Part shown: in pieces, positions 36,701-44,924 of the stretch
Numbering within the stretch: the first letter of the stretch is position 1
How the letters are laid out: each line of letters opens with the position of its first letter
Source: Spirochaetaceae bacterium
Lineage (GTDB): Bacteria > Spirochaetota > Spirochaetia > CADAEX01
Assembly (NCBI GenBank): GCA_009780675.1
Contig: WQZP01000011.1
Coordinates: 1 to 64,000 of the forward strand
Direction of reading: 5' to 3'
DNA length: 64,000 bases
Position numbers and translations under genes: made by a program
Notes under the pieces: model-generated
The model's input: only the letters and a program-made list of their open reading frames with translations
Database searches by the model: none
Told to the model about the DNA's origin: nothing

Positions 36701-38610
36701 TTGTAATTGTTAAGAGTTGCAGTTGTGAGAGAATAGCTGTGATAATCTTTATATATAAGTTTTCCCCTGTTTTCTCTTGTAGGAAGAACAGCGGGGGGGA
36801 ACCCTGAACTCATAAAATTCCATGTCTCATTATGAGGTATACTTGCAGGATAAATATGACCGAGCCCTAGTCTCAATGGTATGCCGGATTGCTGCATATC
36901 AAAAAGCCTGAGTATCCCTGTAGTATCCTGAGATGTTATGGAAAGTCCGGTATCGACTTCTATTCTGTAATTATCCCTTGTGTATGTGGCGCCCCCTGTA
37001 AAAAGCATTGACCCTTTATATTGCCCTGGAAAACGTGAATACTGGTTTTGAAGTATATTCCATTTTATTCCAAATGCAAGTTCTGTAGTTAAAAAGTCAC
37101 CTATAAAAAACCTGTTTCCTGTTGCAAAAAGAAGGTCTCCGCCATCAGTATCTATAAAAGAAGATTTATATGTTATTCTTATCCTGTCATTGGGGTGAAT
37201 GAATGTTCTGAATGTTACTACTCCGCTATGATAATCCACACTATACATTGTTTCAAGATTTCCATTGCGCATAACAACAACAGAGCCAGGAAGAACTCCG
37301 GGACCAAGCATAAAAGAGCTCACAGGCACAAGAACTTCGAGTCTTAACTCGTTTCTATAACTGCCAGGCACTATATCTCTTAATGGTCCATATACAGGAA
37401 CCGGGAATTTATCGAATAGAGGATATCTGTTTCTCATATCCCTTACACCATAGGCGTTGCGATAAACATAAATAAGGTTAAGATCTCTTTCTACCCTTAT
37501 TCTTAATCTTTCGTCTATGACTTCTGGATTATTGCTTTTTGCAGATATACCAAATCTTATTCTTGTACTATCTTCGGGTAACGGAAAAGCTGATTGATAG
37601 AATGAAAGAGATTCAAAAGGGGAGTATTCTCCTCTGTTAAAAATAAGGAGGGCTTGATTCCCATTTATTGTTACCCTGTTTCTTGTCATACTTTGTCCAG
37701 AATATATAGCGTTCCAGTGAAAATGAACAGGTGGGCCATTAGGTTGGGGAGTCCCGTTTGAATCAACAGCAACAAGAGCATCTCTCCCAAGACTATAATC
37801 ACCTATAGATACCCCACCTTTTGTATAATACACAAGTATTCTGCTTTCAGGCTGATTTCTTAATGTAATGGTTCCATCAGAAATAGAAAAAATAAAATCT
37901 GTATTATCTGCTCTTCTGTATCTTCTTCTGTCTGATCCTGTGAAATTGCCCCTGTCATCTTCTATGTAAACTTCCAGATTATCAAAATCTGTATCCGGTA
38001 ATATAAACATACGCCCTCTAAAATAATCTGTGGGCATAAATGTTTGCCTTCTTACTTCGTTACTACCTACAAACTCTTTTGTAAGCGCTACTGCAGGGTC
38101 ATAACGCAAAAGGAGTTCATGATAACTTAATCTGGTTCTAAAAGCTGCCGAAGCTCCTAGTGAATTGTTAGGTATCGAAGGTATTGATAAAAAAGCATAA
38201 TCCTCAATATCTATTCTTGTGTTTCCTATTAAAACTCTCTGGACAAATTCATTTTCTTTTCCCTGATACCCAAGAAGAAATGTATTTTGCTCTGAATCCT
38301 CTTTGATTGTGGTTTCAAAAAAATAACGATTCATAAGCCATAATGAGATAGTAAGATCAGGAATTTGGCTAAATACAAAACCAGGAGCCATTTGCGGAAA
38401 AGGTGTTTCTATAAATGTGCCTGCGCTTAAGTCATACCCTATTGAGCCTGTGACTGAGATATCCCATGAGCCTTGTATAAATAAATCTACATCTACGTCA
38501 CTAATTTGTCTCTGAAAGATTGCTGTAGCTGCTTCTTCATTAGCATAGGATGTAAGCGGAGGTAAAAGAAAAAAAAATAGCAGCAGGAGTATAAAATTTT
38601 TGCTTCTCAA
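33784..38610 (-). CDS. giant outer-membrane protein, SprA-like architecture (tentative)
   Basis: A 1608-residue exported protein: signal peptide MRSKNFILLLLFFFLLPPLTSYA, then alternating beta-strand sequence to the end (GIFGRVMF, terminal Phe). Several places resemble SprA, the type IX secretion translocon barrel: YSVDYHSGVVTFRT near residue 457, RENRGKLIYK near 610, GGRLFIQIGTICEDLDGDG near 720, and GILYLDEVHLTDP near 1025, where SprA has EVWVNELRLTD-like strands. Two Asp/Gly loops (DLDGDGILDRE, DMDGNGVLDLE) look like calcium-binding dockerin-type loops. SprA itself is much longer (about 2400 residues), and no other type IX gene is in this window. The safe call is a large barrel-rich envelope protein. 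Confidence 0.75.
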   Translation of the reverse strand: MRSKNFILLLLFFFLLPPLTSYANEEAATAIFQRQISDVDVDLFIQGSWDISVTGSIGYDLSAGTFIETPFPQMAPGFVFSQIPDLTISLWLMNRYFFETTIKEDSEQNTFLLGYQGKENEFVQRVLIGNTRIDIEDYAFLSIPSIPNNSLGASAAFRTRLSYHELLLRYDPAVALTKEFVGSNEVRRQTFMPTDYFRGRMFILPDTDFDNLEVYIEDDRGNFTGSDRRRYRRADNTDFIFSISDGTITLRNQPESRILVYYTKGGVSIGDYSLGRDALVAVDSNGTPQPNGPPVHFHWNAIYSGQSMTRNRVTINGNQALLIFNRGEYSPFESLSFYQSAFPLPEDSTRIRFGISAKSNNPEVIDERLRIRVERDLNLIYVYRNAYGVRDMRNRYPLFDKFPVPVYGPLRDIVPGSYRNELRLEVLVPVSSFMLGPGVLPGSVVVMRNGNLETMYSVDYHSGVVTFRTFIHPNDRIRITYKSSFIDTDGGDLLFATGNRFFIGDFLTTELAFGIKWNILQNQYSRFPGQYKGSMLFTGGATYTRDNYRIEVDTGLSITSQDTTGILRLFDMQQSGIPLRLGLGHIYPASIPHNETWNFMSSGFPPAVLPTRENRGKLIYKDYHSYSLTTATLNNYNWSVPSGQIHSYTTGNHPGPYPAMASNDGVVGEVLIMDMEEIPNNWWAGAQIPLRRFAPRQDLSGAESISFIIKAENVMGGRLFIQIGTICEDLDGDGILDREESIHSRGFAFNDIANGTVMRIGGNGLLESEDMDGNGVLDLEDPRNVVTIELESLLAQGGLTLTAISADGNWFKINHIFTVDERTRLAQTSAVRFIYINDSGALSSGRILIGELFIKDSPFSATASGSAHAQEIFERQSVRRPPRMLVDAYPEVRNIFFRNADIPSTQKVLESGWDGTGYTLTGFSTPVPFGMYRKLAGYIRIPHLGSPNPASFTISFTDTNSRGVTAEFQTEPFYEWKKFEIDIERRRIYLAGVDMGGIVTTTSTNLGLSMFRVTSNSNAGILYLDEVHLTDPKVSTAAGIAVTYEHNFPGPLLSIGETNIISNLYIREYVMYTSEEFSVDLNDNSSASNARTRTTLRTDIFNSNLETNIDLSWAGGENYSTIDHTYRSPLFTDFITFTDSYSESRDLHTLSFAKYDELAIRIGERGGIASVSAESILIYSDLSQRWNFRYRSDRGREMHGGTNLTFIKTSTYYDHHDSSYLANWVNSFSLILPVDSDPWPDRTILSESNFSAARESFGVDLFINAGATSTGEDRDRRQRNSGRAELQFPFFNRSFGGWRLTPGYSRSFDYINRNISGTSFVDDTQLWFEDFSRQTYFYTAIPFAEFFLESFEKKFQEESQYLSSSRYTPEVFVRFFKSRTPSMADFFVPSEFNVRYLKEFSKENDTFMNTYRIRGEYVTRAINMFGTAGLSPLFSFYRTDEFITRISLTTSSVDTPVPQDRELGIRNSFYFAGHRETELVIDNRFRYVHRFTDNRTYFYDTLSASFMWVTRPTNEIRIRHLSTENDPAPYFVHTESLIFSTEPQSSLSDHNSWSLLLTHESSLVFPAKGNIRVLLSIGLERHKLYDSYDSASVYLLGLQAGIFGRVMF

Positions 38611-38680
38611 TCTTTTACAGAGCTCCAGTTATGCTGCAATACTAAGTTATAGAAAATAAATCTTCTTCTCCCATTGGATA

Positions 38681-39376
38681 TTATTCCTCTCTGGGAAAAA
38701 TGAAAATATCTTCTAAAGTTTTTATATTAGGAAGTTGTATCGAAGTAAGAAAATTTTCTTCTGCTGTAGTGGTAATTTCAACCAATTTGATAAATTCATT
38801 AAAATCAGGGTGATTTACAGTAATTTTAAATTTAAATGTTTTTTCATCGCCTATTTTTTCTGCTTCTACAGGGTAAGGCCAGAAAGTAAACATCCCTCGA
38901 ACATGGTGGTTAAGTTTTACCGGGTTTTCCATAAGATTGGACGTCATCTGAACAGGAATATCATCCATAAATAATGCTATTTCTGCATCTGGAATTGGCT
39001 CAAATGTAGTGCCATTTATAACTTTTCCAATAATATTTGGGAAATTATGATAAGGACAATTTTTTATATCCATATCTTTAGAGTTTTGGAAATTTACACT
39101 GACCCTTTTTCTTTGAGAAACAATGGAAAATCCTTTTTTTACAAGGTACAAAATATCTGCTTCAAGTTGTATTTTCTTTGTATATTCAAGTTTATGATGG
39201 ATAATTCCCCTTGTTGATGCAGTATATTTTGGAAGCATATTATTTAATACATAACACATGGTATCCAACCTGCATTGTTCACAGACGCAGTCAGCTTTAT
39301 TATCCTCAGCGAGGCTATTAAAATATTCATTAACAGATGCCTCTACTATTTCTTCAAGAAGGTTGTGTAATTTCAT
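38681..39376 (-). CDS. ComFB-domain protein with C-terminal beta-sandwich
   Basis: A 231-residue cytoplasmic protein. Residues 1-90 match the ComFB family: MKLHNLLEEIVEASVNEYF, CVCEQCRLDTMCYVLNNMLPKYTASTRGIIHHK (cysteines C-x-C-x2-C and the LN..LP.Y..S.RG core), ending KKIQLEAD. Residues about 125-225 look like a carboxypeptidase-regulatory or Ig-like sandwich (IIGKVINGTTFEPIPDAEIALFMDD, KFKITVNHPDFNEFIKLVEI). ComFB proteins in cyanobacteria and firmicutes include cyclic-di-GMP or cAMP receptors, so a nucleotide-sensing role is possible. It is the gene next to the mobile element; left of it is the giant envelope gene, 70 bases downstream. Confidence 0.8.
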   Translation of the reverse strand: MKLHNLLEEIVEASVNEYFNSLAEDNKADCVCEQCRLDTMCYVLNNMLPKYTASTRGIIHHKLEYTKKIQLEADILYLVKKGFSIVSQRKRVSVNFQNSKDMDIKNCPYHNFPNIIGKVINGTTFEPIPDAEIALFMDDIPVQMTSNLMENPVKLNHHVRGMFTFWPYPVEAEKIGDEKTFKFKITVNHPDFNEFIKLVEITTTAEENFLTSIQLPNIKTLEDIFIFPREE

Positions 39377-39567
39377 ACTGACTATAGTTTACCAATTGTT
39401 TTCAATTACTTCAAGGATATTTTACAATTTATCAGGAAGATATTCGCTATTAACAAGTTAATGTTTTAACCTGCCATTATTTTGTTTGACATTGTTTTAT
39501 TTTTATTTATATTTCTTTACATTATAAGCATTTAACATCATTTCGTGTTTTAGCTTGTTTTACTCTA

Positions 39568-39596
39568 TTGACGTTCATTTTACTCTGTTTTATACT
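39568..39596 (+). promoter_or_regulatory. promoter of the integrase gene
   Basis: TTGACG (39568-39573), 17 bases, TATACT (39591-39596). Transcription should begin near 39603, inside the 20-bp repeat, so the promoter lies on the chromosome side of the presumed left attachment site. Confidence 0.55.
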
Positions 39597-39600
39597 ATTT

Positions 39601-39620
39601 TGGGTGAAAGGTGGGTGAAA
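39601..39620. repeat. left 20-bp direct repeat (candidate attL core)
   Basis: TGGGTGAAAGGTGGGTGAAA, identical to 52812-52831. Flanking bases differ on both sides between the copies. It overlaps the 5' end of the integrase frame (codons for Gly-Glu-Arg-Trp-Val-Lys). Confidence 0.75.
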
Positions 39621-39623
39621 ATA

Positions 39624-40700
39624 TTGAGTGTTAAGCTGAAAATAGAAAGAAATAAATACTTGTTTTTACGCATATATCAAAATGGTATCCGAAAAGTGGA
39701 AAGTTTGCCTTTGCGGTTAACTGGTGATGCTAAAGCAGATAAGGAAATAAAGCGAACCGCCGAAGAAATCAGATTGAAAAGAGAGCTTCAAGTAGTAAGA
39801 GGGGAATACGACCTAATCGATCATATTGGGGCGAAAAAGACTTTATATTCCTACATTGAAGAACTTGCAAGCAACAGAGATAACAAAGACAGTCTTTATA
39901 AAGTATTAAGATATTTAAAGCAGTATCCAGATAGTGAAACTATTCAACTTAAGCAGATAACAAGTAACTGGATAGAATCATTACAAAATTATTTATTAAA
40001 GCAAAGCGGACTGGAACGTAATTCAGTTGTACAATATATGGCTGCTATACGCTCGGCGCTTAATAGAGCAGTTAGAAACAACCTCATTTTAAAAAACCCT
40101 GCAAATTCTGTTAAAGCTATAAGCGCAGAAGAAAAAATACACAGTATTTTAACAATTGATGAAATACAGACGCTTTATAATACCCCTATGAATAGTGAGT
40201 TAGGAGAAGAAATAAAAAGAGCTTTTATATTTGGCTGTTTTTCGGGGTTACGAATATCAGACTTACAGACTCTTAAATGGGAAAATATAGAACACCGGAA
40301 TAATAAAATATATTTAATAAAAGTCCAGAAAAAGACAAAAACGAAAATAGGCAGTGAGCTGAATAAGACAGCTTATGAAATGATAAGAGATGATAAGCTG
40401 CATAATAGGAATGATTATGTATTCCCTTTTTTAAGCACTACCAAGACAAATACAAATAGGTATTTAAAGCAATGGGCTAAAAAAGCAAACATTGATAAAA
40501 GTATTGGCTGGCACACTGGGCGCAGGAGTAATGCAACACTGCTGCTTGAAAGCGGCGCTGCTATACCCACGATTCAAAAATTATTAGGACATGGCAAAAT
40601 AACTACTACGATGAAATACACGCAAACAGCAGATAGGGCAATGAATGAAGCAGCAAACGCCTTACCAGGAATTGTTATTGATAAAGAGAAGATGAACTGA
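39624..40700 (+). CDS. int: tyrosine-type integrase/recombinase
   Basis: A 358-residue site-specific recombinase. Catalytic residues are in place: Arg in FSGLRISDLQTLKW, Lys in KVQKKTKTKIG, His-x-x-Arg in GWHTGRRSNATLLL, His in LLGHGKITTTMKYTQ with Tyr as nucleophile. The N-terminal arm (KIERNKYLFLRIYQNG) and core SAM-like domain (about 85-165) precede it. Start is uncertain. TTG 39624 has AAAGGTGGG at good spacing and lies after the promoter; GTG 39615 and upstream codons to 39555 are also in frame. In a circular form the right-end bases ATGGG would supply an ATG seven codons upstream. It should catalyse insertion at the 20-bp repeat and excision with the excisionase-like gene. Confidence 0.95.
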   Translation: MSVKLKIERNKYLFLRIYQNGIRKVESLPLRLTGDAKADKEIKRTAEEIRLKRELQVVRGEYDLIDHIGAKKTLYSYIEELASNRDNKDSLYKVLRYLKQYPDSETIQLKQITSNWIESLQNYLLKQSGLERNSVVQYMAAIRSALNRAVRNNLILKNPANSVKAISAEEKIHSILTIDEIQTLYNTPMNSELGEEIKRAFIFGCFSGLRISDLQTLKWENIEHRNNKIYLIKVQKKTKTKIGSELNKTAYEMIRDDKLHNRNDYVFPFLSTTKTNTNRYLKQWAKKANIDKSIGWHTGRRSNATLLLESGAAIPTIQKLLGHGKITTTMKYTQTADRAMNEAANALPGIVIDKEKMN

Positions 40701-40713
40701 TCATGGGGGGTGT

Positions 40714-41538
40714 ATGAGCAATATATTTGGTTCACCTAGCGATTTTTTTACTCCATACACAAAAATGACAACAGGAATATTAGAGGATTTTTTATATATG
40801 GCAAGAATTTGTACTTTAAAAGAAGTATGTGATACTAATAAAACGTACAATAAAATATTAAAAGAAATATCAAGTTATGACATATTATTGATTTATCTAA
40901 ATGAAATTGATAATCATTGCGTGAATATAGAGTGTTTTTTAGAAGAATCAAAAGGAAATGATTTTTTAAAAAATACAGCAGAAAGTTATTTTCATACTGT
41001 TTATTCTATACACAAAGCAGCAGTAGATAATATTCTAACCAATATTAAAAGCATATATGAAGAATATCTTTTGAAACTAGGTAAAGAATGGGTTTTAGGT
41101 TTTTTAAAAGTTAAAAATTCTGATTTAGAATATGTATATAAAAAAAGTATAAATTCATACTCCACAAAAACCGGCATACAACACCCTTATTTAATTGATA
41201 TTTTAAATAATACATATAAAGTTATTGAATTATTTAAATCTTATATTGCTTTTTTAGAAGGAAACGGAGCAATGCCATCAGAAGCAATACAGGCAAATAA
41301 TAATGAGTCACTACCGGAATTGAACGCACTGAACGAACTTACAGAAGGAAATAATCCTATCTTGCGAAAATGGATAGGTGGAAAATACAAATGTGGAAGT
41401 CTCCCTGTTTTTGTAAAAGAATACAGAAAAAAAGCCCAGAATTTAACTTTAGCTTTAATTAACGATTATCTTATTTCTGAAAAAACAGGAAAGCCATATA
41501 AAAGAAGCGTAATTGTGAAGGATATACAAGCTCGTTAA
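40714..41538 (+). CDS. uncharacterised 274-residue element protein
   Basis: I do not recognise this protein. It is mostly helical, without signal peptide or obvious membrane helices, with charged and aromatic heptads in the middle (YDILLIYLNEIDNHCVNIECFLEESKG, AAVDNILTNIKSIYEEYLLKLGKEW). The last 70 residues have a different look, with KWIGGKYKCGSLPVFVKEYRKK and basic YLISEKTGKPYKRSVIVKDIQAR, which could be a small DNA-binding part. AT content matches the element. It follows the integrase by 13 bases with GGGGGTG before the ATG and may be in the same transcript. Confidence 0.75.
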   Translation: MSNIFGSPSDFFTPYTKMTTGILEDFLYMARICTLKEVCDTNKTYNKILKEISSYDILLIYLNEIDNHCVNIECFLEESKGNDFLKNTAESYFHTVYSIHKAAVDNILTNIKSIYEEYLLKLGKEWVLGFLKVKNSDLEYVYKKSINSYSTKTGIQHPYLIDILNNTYKVIELFKSYIAFLEGNGAMPSEAIQANNNESLPELNALNELTEGNNPILRKWIGGKYKCGSLPVFVKEYRKKAQNLTLALINDYLISEKTGKPYKRSVIVKDIQAR

Positions 41539-41608
41539 AAAAGATAACCAGAATTTGAGTGTACTTAAATAAGACGTCACAAAAAATAATACAAACAATA
41601 CTCTTATC

Positions 41609-41628
41609 ATTAGGTTATTAAACCTAAT
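41609..41628. promoter_or_regulatory. perfect 8-bp inverted repeat before the excisionase-like gene
   Basis: ATTAGGTT, four bases (ATTA), AACCTAAT: a perfect palindromic 20-mer 21 bases before the next ATG. It may be an operator or a transcript hairpin. Confidence 0.5.
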
Positions 41629-41649
41629 AACGCAAAATAGGAGTATCAC

Positions 41650-41889
41650 ATGCAAAATACAATTACTGAAAGGCCGTTAAACACGAAAGAAGCTGCTGAA
41701 TTTTTAGGCTATAGAGAGAGTTATATCTATCAGTTACTGAACAAGCGAAAATTAACTTTTTATAAGACCGGTAATAAAGTTTGCTTTAAGCGAGAAGATT
41801 TAGAGAAATACCTGTATAGGAATCGGATTGCTGCTGATTATGAAGTCGAAGAACAAGCTGAAAAAATATTGAATGGTGGTAGGAAATGA
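41650..41889 (+). CDS. excisionase-like DNA-binding protein (helix-turn-helix 17 type)
   Basis: A 79-residue MerR-type winged helix protein: PLNTKEAAEFLGYRESYIYQLLNKRKLTFYKTGNKVCFKREDLEKYL is the standard short excisionase/helix-turn-helix pattern. Such proteins bend DNA during excision or regulate early genes. AGGAG precedes the ATG. The stop overlaps the next start by four bases, so translation is coupled with the RepA-type ATPase. Excisionase is the likeliest role next to an integrase, but a replication-initiation helper is possible. Confidence 0.85.
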   Translation: MQNTITERPLNTKEAAEFLGYRESYIYQLLNKRKLTFYKTGNKVCFKREDLEKYLYRNRIAADYEVEEQAEKILNGGRK

Positions 41890-43697
41890 ATAATCCCCGA
41901 CCAGATATATCGGGGATTACAGAAACAGAAAATAATTGTTTTAGCGCATATATTAAAAACAGGATTATTCCCGAATTAAATATAACAGATATTGTCAGTT
42001 CACTCAACATGGAGACCCTTGAAGCATTAAAAATAGCACGGGAGAAAATCCCTATAGATATTTCTTTTGATGTTGCTAGTATCATAAGCGTCTTACTGCA
42101 AGAAGGTGATAAATATATTAAGGCCGTAAAGCATATTACATACTTGAACGGTTTAGATGTGTTGCCGAGTAGCGCGGATTTTTATAAAAGTCTTGTTATC
42201 AAAAATAGCAGAGACTTAAAGTTGAAAGAGCTATCAGAGCAATATTCTAAGGGCTTGTTAAATACAGAAGATTATTTAGTAAAAATAAGTGAGTTAGATA
42301 ATTTATCCACATATTCAAATAGAGACACGTTTAAACTTGTCCATATTTCAGAACTAGAAGTTAAACCGCCGGAATGGCTTATTGATTATTATATTCCAGA
42401 ACAATCTTTAGGCTCTTATTATGGAGAACCAGAAACTTTTAAAAGTTTTTTAGCTCTTGATGCTGCCTTATGTATTGCAACAGGCACACCATTTTTTAAC
42501 AGGTCAGTAAAACAAGGATTTGTTATTTATATTGCGGGTGAAGGGCAAGCCGGAATTAAGGCAAGGTGTAATGCATGGAGTATAGCGCGAGGGGCTAAGT
42601 ACGATAGCAGCCATATTTATTTTAGTACAATGCCGATTGAATTAACAAATAACAATTTTATGCAGGCAGTTGCTAAAGAAATAGAGCGCATTATAAAAGA
42701 GACAGGCAAAAACCCCTCTGTATGTTTTATTGATACATGGTCAAGAAATCTAGGGGGAGATGACTCTAGCCCTAAAGATTCAGGGGATGGAATAATGGCT
42801 ATTGATAGACTGCGAGCGCGGTTTAAAGGCTTTTCAGTAATAACTATCAATCATTCAGGACATACAGCAAAAGACAGATCAAGGGGGTGGTCAGGTTTTA
42901 GGGCTGCTTTAGATTTTGAATTTAAAGTAGAGCGTGATAATGATGTTGTGCGTATCGAATGTACGAAGTTTAAAGACGGTGAAAGGGTTGCCCCTATGGC
43001 TTTTCAAAAAGCAATTATAGAGCTTGGTACTTTTGATAAAAACGGTACTCCTGTCACTTCTCTAGTTTTTAATCCTATTGATTGGACACCTACAGAAACG
43101 CCTGTTGATGTTGGATTAGGCAAAAATCAAAAAATAGCCATAGATATACTAAAACAACTATCAGAAGAAAATGAAAATGTGCCTTTAGACCTCTGGAAAG
43201 AAAAATGCAAAGAAAACGGATTAGACAGAAACCAGATGTTTCAAGTACAGAAAAGCCTTGTAAGCAAGGATTTAATTAAAATAAATAATATATCAAACGG
43301 TGCAGCAGGTGTTGTAATGTGCGTTGTATTGCATTGCTATTATATAGCAAATGCAACAAATACAACGCTAACAAAACAACATATACCCGTTGTAAACGTT
43401 GCAAATACAACGCTTTACAACAAATGCAACGCTTTACCTGAAAATGAGACAAAACAGCATGATTTAGACCTAAGCTCTGAGCCAGCCTTGTTTGATAGAG
43501 GCATTGCAGAGGCCATTTTAAAGTATCTTGAAAATAACCAGCATAAAAACACGGATATGATTTTATTGACTCAAGAAATAAACGGCGATGCAAATGTGAT
43601 AATAGCAACAGCAAATAGATTGCTGGAAGAGGGCTATATAAAAGAGTTTAGCGGATATTTAAAAGTTGCACTGTTTGATATTGCGGTTTCGGGGTAA
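41886..43697 (+). CDS. RepA-type AAA (RecA-fold) replicative helicase-like protein
   Basis: A 603-residue protein. After an N-terminal region of about 160 residues comes a RecA-like ATPase domain of the hexameric RepA/AAA_25 group: Walker A GEPETFKS in LGSYYGEPETFKSFLAL, Walker B VCFIDTWSRN, and INHSGHTAKDRSRGWSGF. The last 170 residues carry winged-helix-like segments (LDLWKEKCKENGLDRNQMFQVQKSL, TDMILLTQEINGDANVIIATANRLLEEGYIK). It is typical of replication modules of phages, plasmids and satellites. There is no primase motif that I can recognise. A 43-bp stretch near 43340-43430 repeats CAAATGCAAC-like words in coding sequence. It overlaps the excisionase-like gene and is followed by the nuclease gene. 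Confidence 0.85.
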   Translation: MNNPRPDISGITETENNCFSAYIKNRIIPELNITDIVSSLNMETLEALKIAREKIPIDISFDVASIISVLLQEGDKYIKAVKHITYLNGLDVLPSSADFYKSLVIKNSRDLKLKELSEQYSKGLLNTEDYLVKISELDNLSTYSNRDTFKLVHISELEVKPPEWLIDYYIPEQSLGSYYGEPETFKSFLALDAALCIATGTPFFNRSVKQGFVIYIAGEGQAGIKARCNAWSIARGAKYDSSHIYFSTMPIELTNNNFMQAVAKEIERIIKETGKNPSVCFIDTWSRNLGGDDSSPKDSGDGIMAIDRLRARFKGFSVITINHSGHTAKDRSRGWSGFRAALDFEFKVERDNDVVRIECTKFKDGERVAPMAFQKAIIELGTFDKNGTPVTSLVFNPIDWTPTETPVDVGLGKNQKIAIDILKQLSEENENVPLDLWKEKCKENGLDRNQMFQVQKSLVSKDLIKINNISNGAAGVVMCVVLHCYYIANATNTTLTKQHIPVVNVANTTLYNKCNALPENETKQHDLDLSSEPALFDRGIAEAILKYLENNQHKNTDMILLTQEINGDANVIIATANRLLEEGYIKEFSGYLKVALFDIAVSG

Positions 43698-43701
43698 TGC
43701 T

Positions 43702-44034
43702 ATGAAAAAATATTCTGCGCCAGAAAAGTCAGTAAAAAATGAATGTTTGGAGTATTTGAAACTTATGAATATTTTTTGCTGGAATAACCCTTCTGGAGCT
43801 ATGAGAACAGCAGATAATAGGTTTATGTCTTTTGGCTTAAAGGGTTCTGCTGACATTATCGGGCTATTGCCAACTGGGAGATTTATTGCTGTTGAGTGTA
43901 AGAGCGATAAAGGCAAGCTATCAGAGGCGCAGCAAGCATTTTTAGACAAGGTTAAAAGCATGGGCGGCCTTGCGGTTGTTGCTAAAAGTTATAAAGACAT
44001 AGAAGCAGTATTGCTTGAAGAAAAATACATTTAG
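43702..44034 (+). CDS. VRR-NUC domain nuclease
   Basis: A 110-residue nuclease of the VRR-NUC family (PD-(D/E)XK fold): the acidic GSADIIGLLPTGRFIAVECKSDKGKLSEAQQAFLDKV carries the catalytic Asp, then Glu-x-Lys in VECK. The N-terminal helix has EKSVKNECLEYLKLMNIFCWNNPSGA, also typical. Stand-alone copies in phages and satellites are thought to process Holliday junctions or replication intermediates. I chose ATG 43702, four bases after the RepA-like stop. It should act with the replication protein. Confidence 0.92.
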   Translation: MKKYSAPEKSVKNECLEYLKLMNIFCWNNPSGAMRTADNRFMSFGLKGSADIIGLLPTGRFIAVECKSDKGKLSEAQQAFLDKVKSMGGLAVVAKSYKDIEAVLLEEKYI

Positions 44035-44047
44035 AGGAGATTTTAAC

Positions 44048-44347
44048 ATGAATGAAAAATATGAAATTGAACTTTCAGAACAGGAAAGAGAATTGCTGAA
44101 AAACAAGGGTAAAATAACAATCACGCTTTACACTACTGAAAAAATAAGCGCTATGGAAAAAAAGCTTTCTCAAAGAAAAGTATTTTACGGTATGACAAAA
44201 GACGTACTTGAAGCATGGGCGACAAAAATAGAATCAGAAAAACATGGGTTATATGATACTAATACTGTTTTAAGCTATGAGAACGAAAGCATACTTAAGC
44301 TTGAAAAGAAATTAGACTATGCAATAAATAAGGCGGTAGAGCTATGA
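44048..44347 (+). CDS. uncharacterised 99-residue protein
   Basis: I do not recognise it. I chose ATG 44048 because GAGGAG precedes it at good spacing; an ATG at 44015 lies inside the nuclease gene. The sequence is charged and helical (SEQERELLKNKGKITITLYTTEKI, KVFYGMTKDVLEAWATKIESEKHG) and ends with a coiled-coil-like SILKLEKKLDYAINKAVEL. The stop overlaps the next start (ATGA), so the two genes are coupled. Part of the early replication block of the element. Confidence 0.72.
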   Translation: MNEKYEIELSEQERELLKNKGKITITLYTTEKISAMEKKLSQRKVFYGMTKDVLEAWATKIESEKHGLYDTNTVLSYENESILKLEKKLDYAINKAVEL

Positions 44348-44637
44348 ATATTAAAAACATGATTGAGTCGGGAACAGTAAAAACTAACATAAAGCAGAAA
44401 CATGGGTTAAAAATGATTGAGGATGCTTGTTGGCTTATTATTAATCACTGCTTGATCGAGAACGATGATGAATTCAGGGAAGCAGTTTTTAATAAATTTC
44501 CAGATCAAGAATATTTTGATAAGTTAAAGGTGTTTATATTGGATTATGCAACAGAGCTTATGGATATGTTGCTACTTGCTTCGGAAAACTTTTTAAAAGA
44601 ACTGGCTGATAAACAGCGATGTAACAGAGAGGTATAA
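44344..44637 (+). CDS. uncharacterised 97-residue protein
   Basis: Unrecognised. Helical and acidic-aromatic, with WLIINHCLIENDDEFREAVFNKFP and FILDYATELMDMLLLASENFLKEL. It starts in an ATGA overlap with the preceding gene and ends two bases before the next, so it is probably translated in a chain. No motif visible. Confidence 0.7.
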   Translation: MNIKNMIESGTVKTNIKQKHGLKMIEDACWLIINHCLIENDDEFREAVFNKFPDQEYFDKLKVFILDYATELMDMLLLASENFLKELADKQRCNREV

Positions 44638-44639
44638 AC

Positions 44640-44924
44640 ATGGGTGGTAAAGGTAAACCATTTGAGAAAGGTAAATCTGGCAATCCTTCCGGTAGGCCAG
44701 TCAAGGGAACAGCAATAACAGACATCTTGAATTTTAAGCTAGACCAATTAAATGAATCAGGAATATTAAGGCGTGAAGTTATAGCGGAAAAACTTCTACA
44801 AGCAGCGGAAAGCGGTGATATAGCGGCTTTAAAATATGTTACCGATCGATTAGACGGCCGTCCTAAAGAGAGTTTAGAGCTTATGGATAATGTAGATAAC
44901 AAGCTAAAGGATTTATTAAAATGA
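44640..44924 (+). CDS. DUF5681-like protein
   Basis: A 94-residue protein with the N-terminal signature FEKGKSGNPSGRPVKG, found in phage and satellite proteins of the DUF5681 type that often accompany terminase genes. The rest is helical (LNESGILRREVIAEKLLQAAESGDIAALKYVTDRLDGRPKESLEL in pieces), a pattern also seen in small-terminase-like proteins. No large terminase follows. It starts two bases after the previous stop and overlaps the next gene by four. A packaging role is possible but unproven. Confidence 0.82.
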   Translation: MGGKGKPFEKGKSGNPSGRPVKGTAITDILNFKLDQLNESGILRREVIAEKLLQAAESGDIAALKYVTDRLDGRPKESLELMDNVDNKLKDLLK

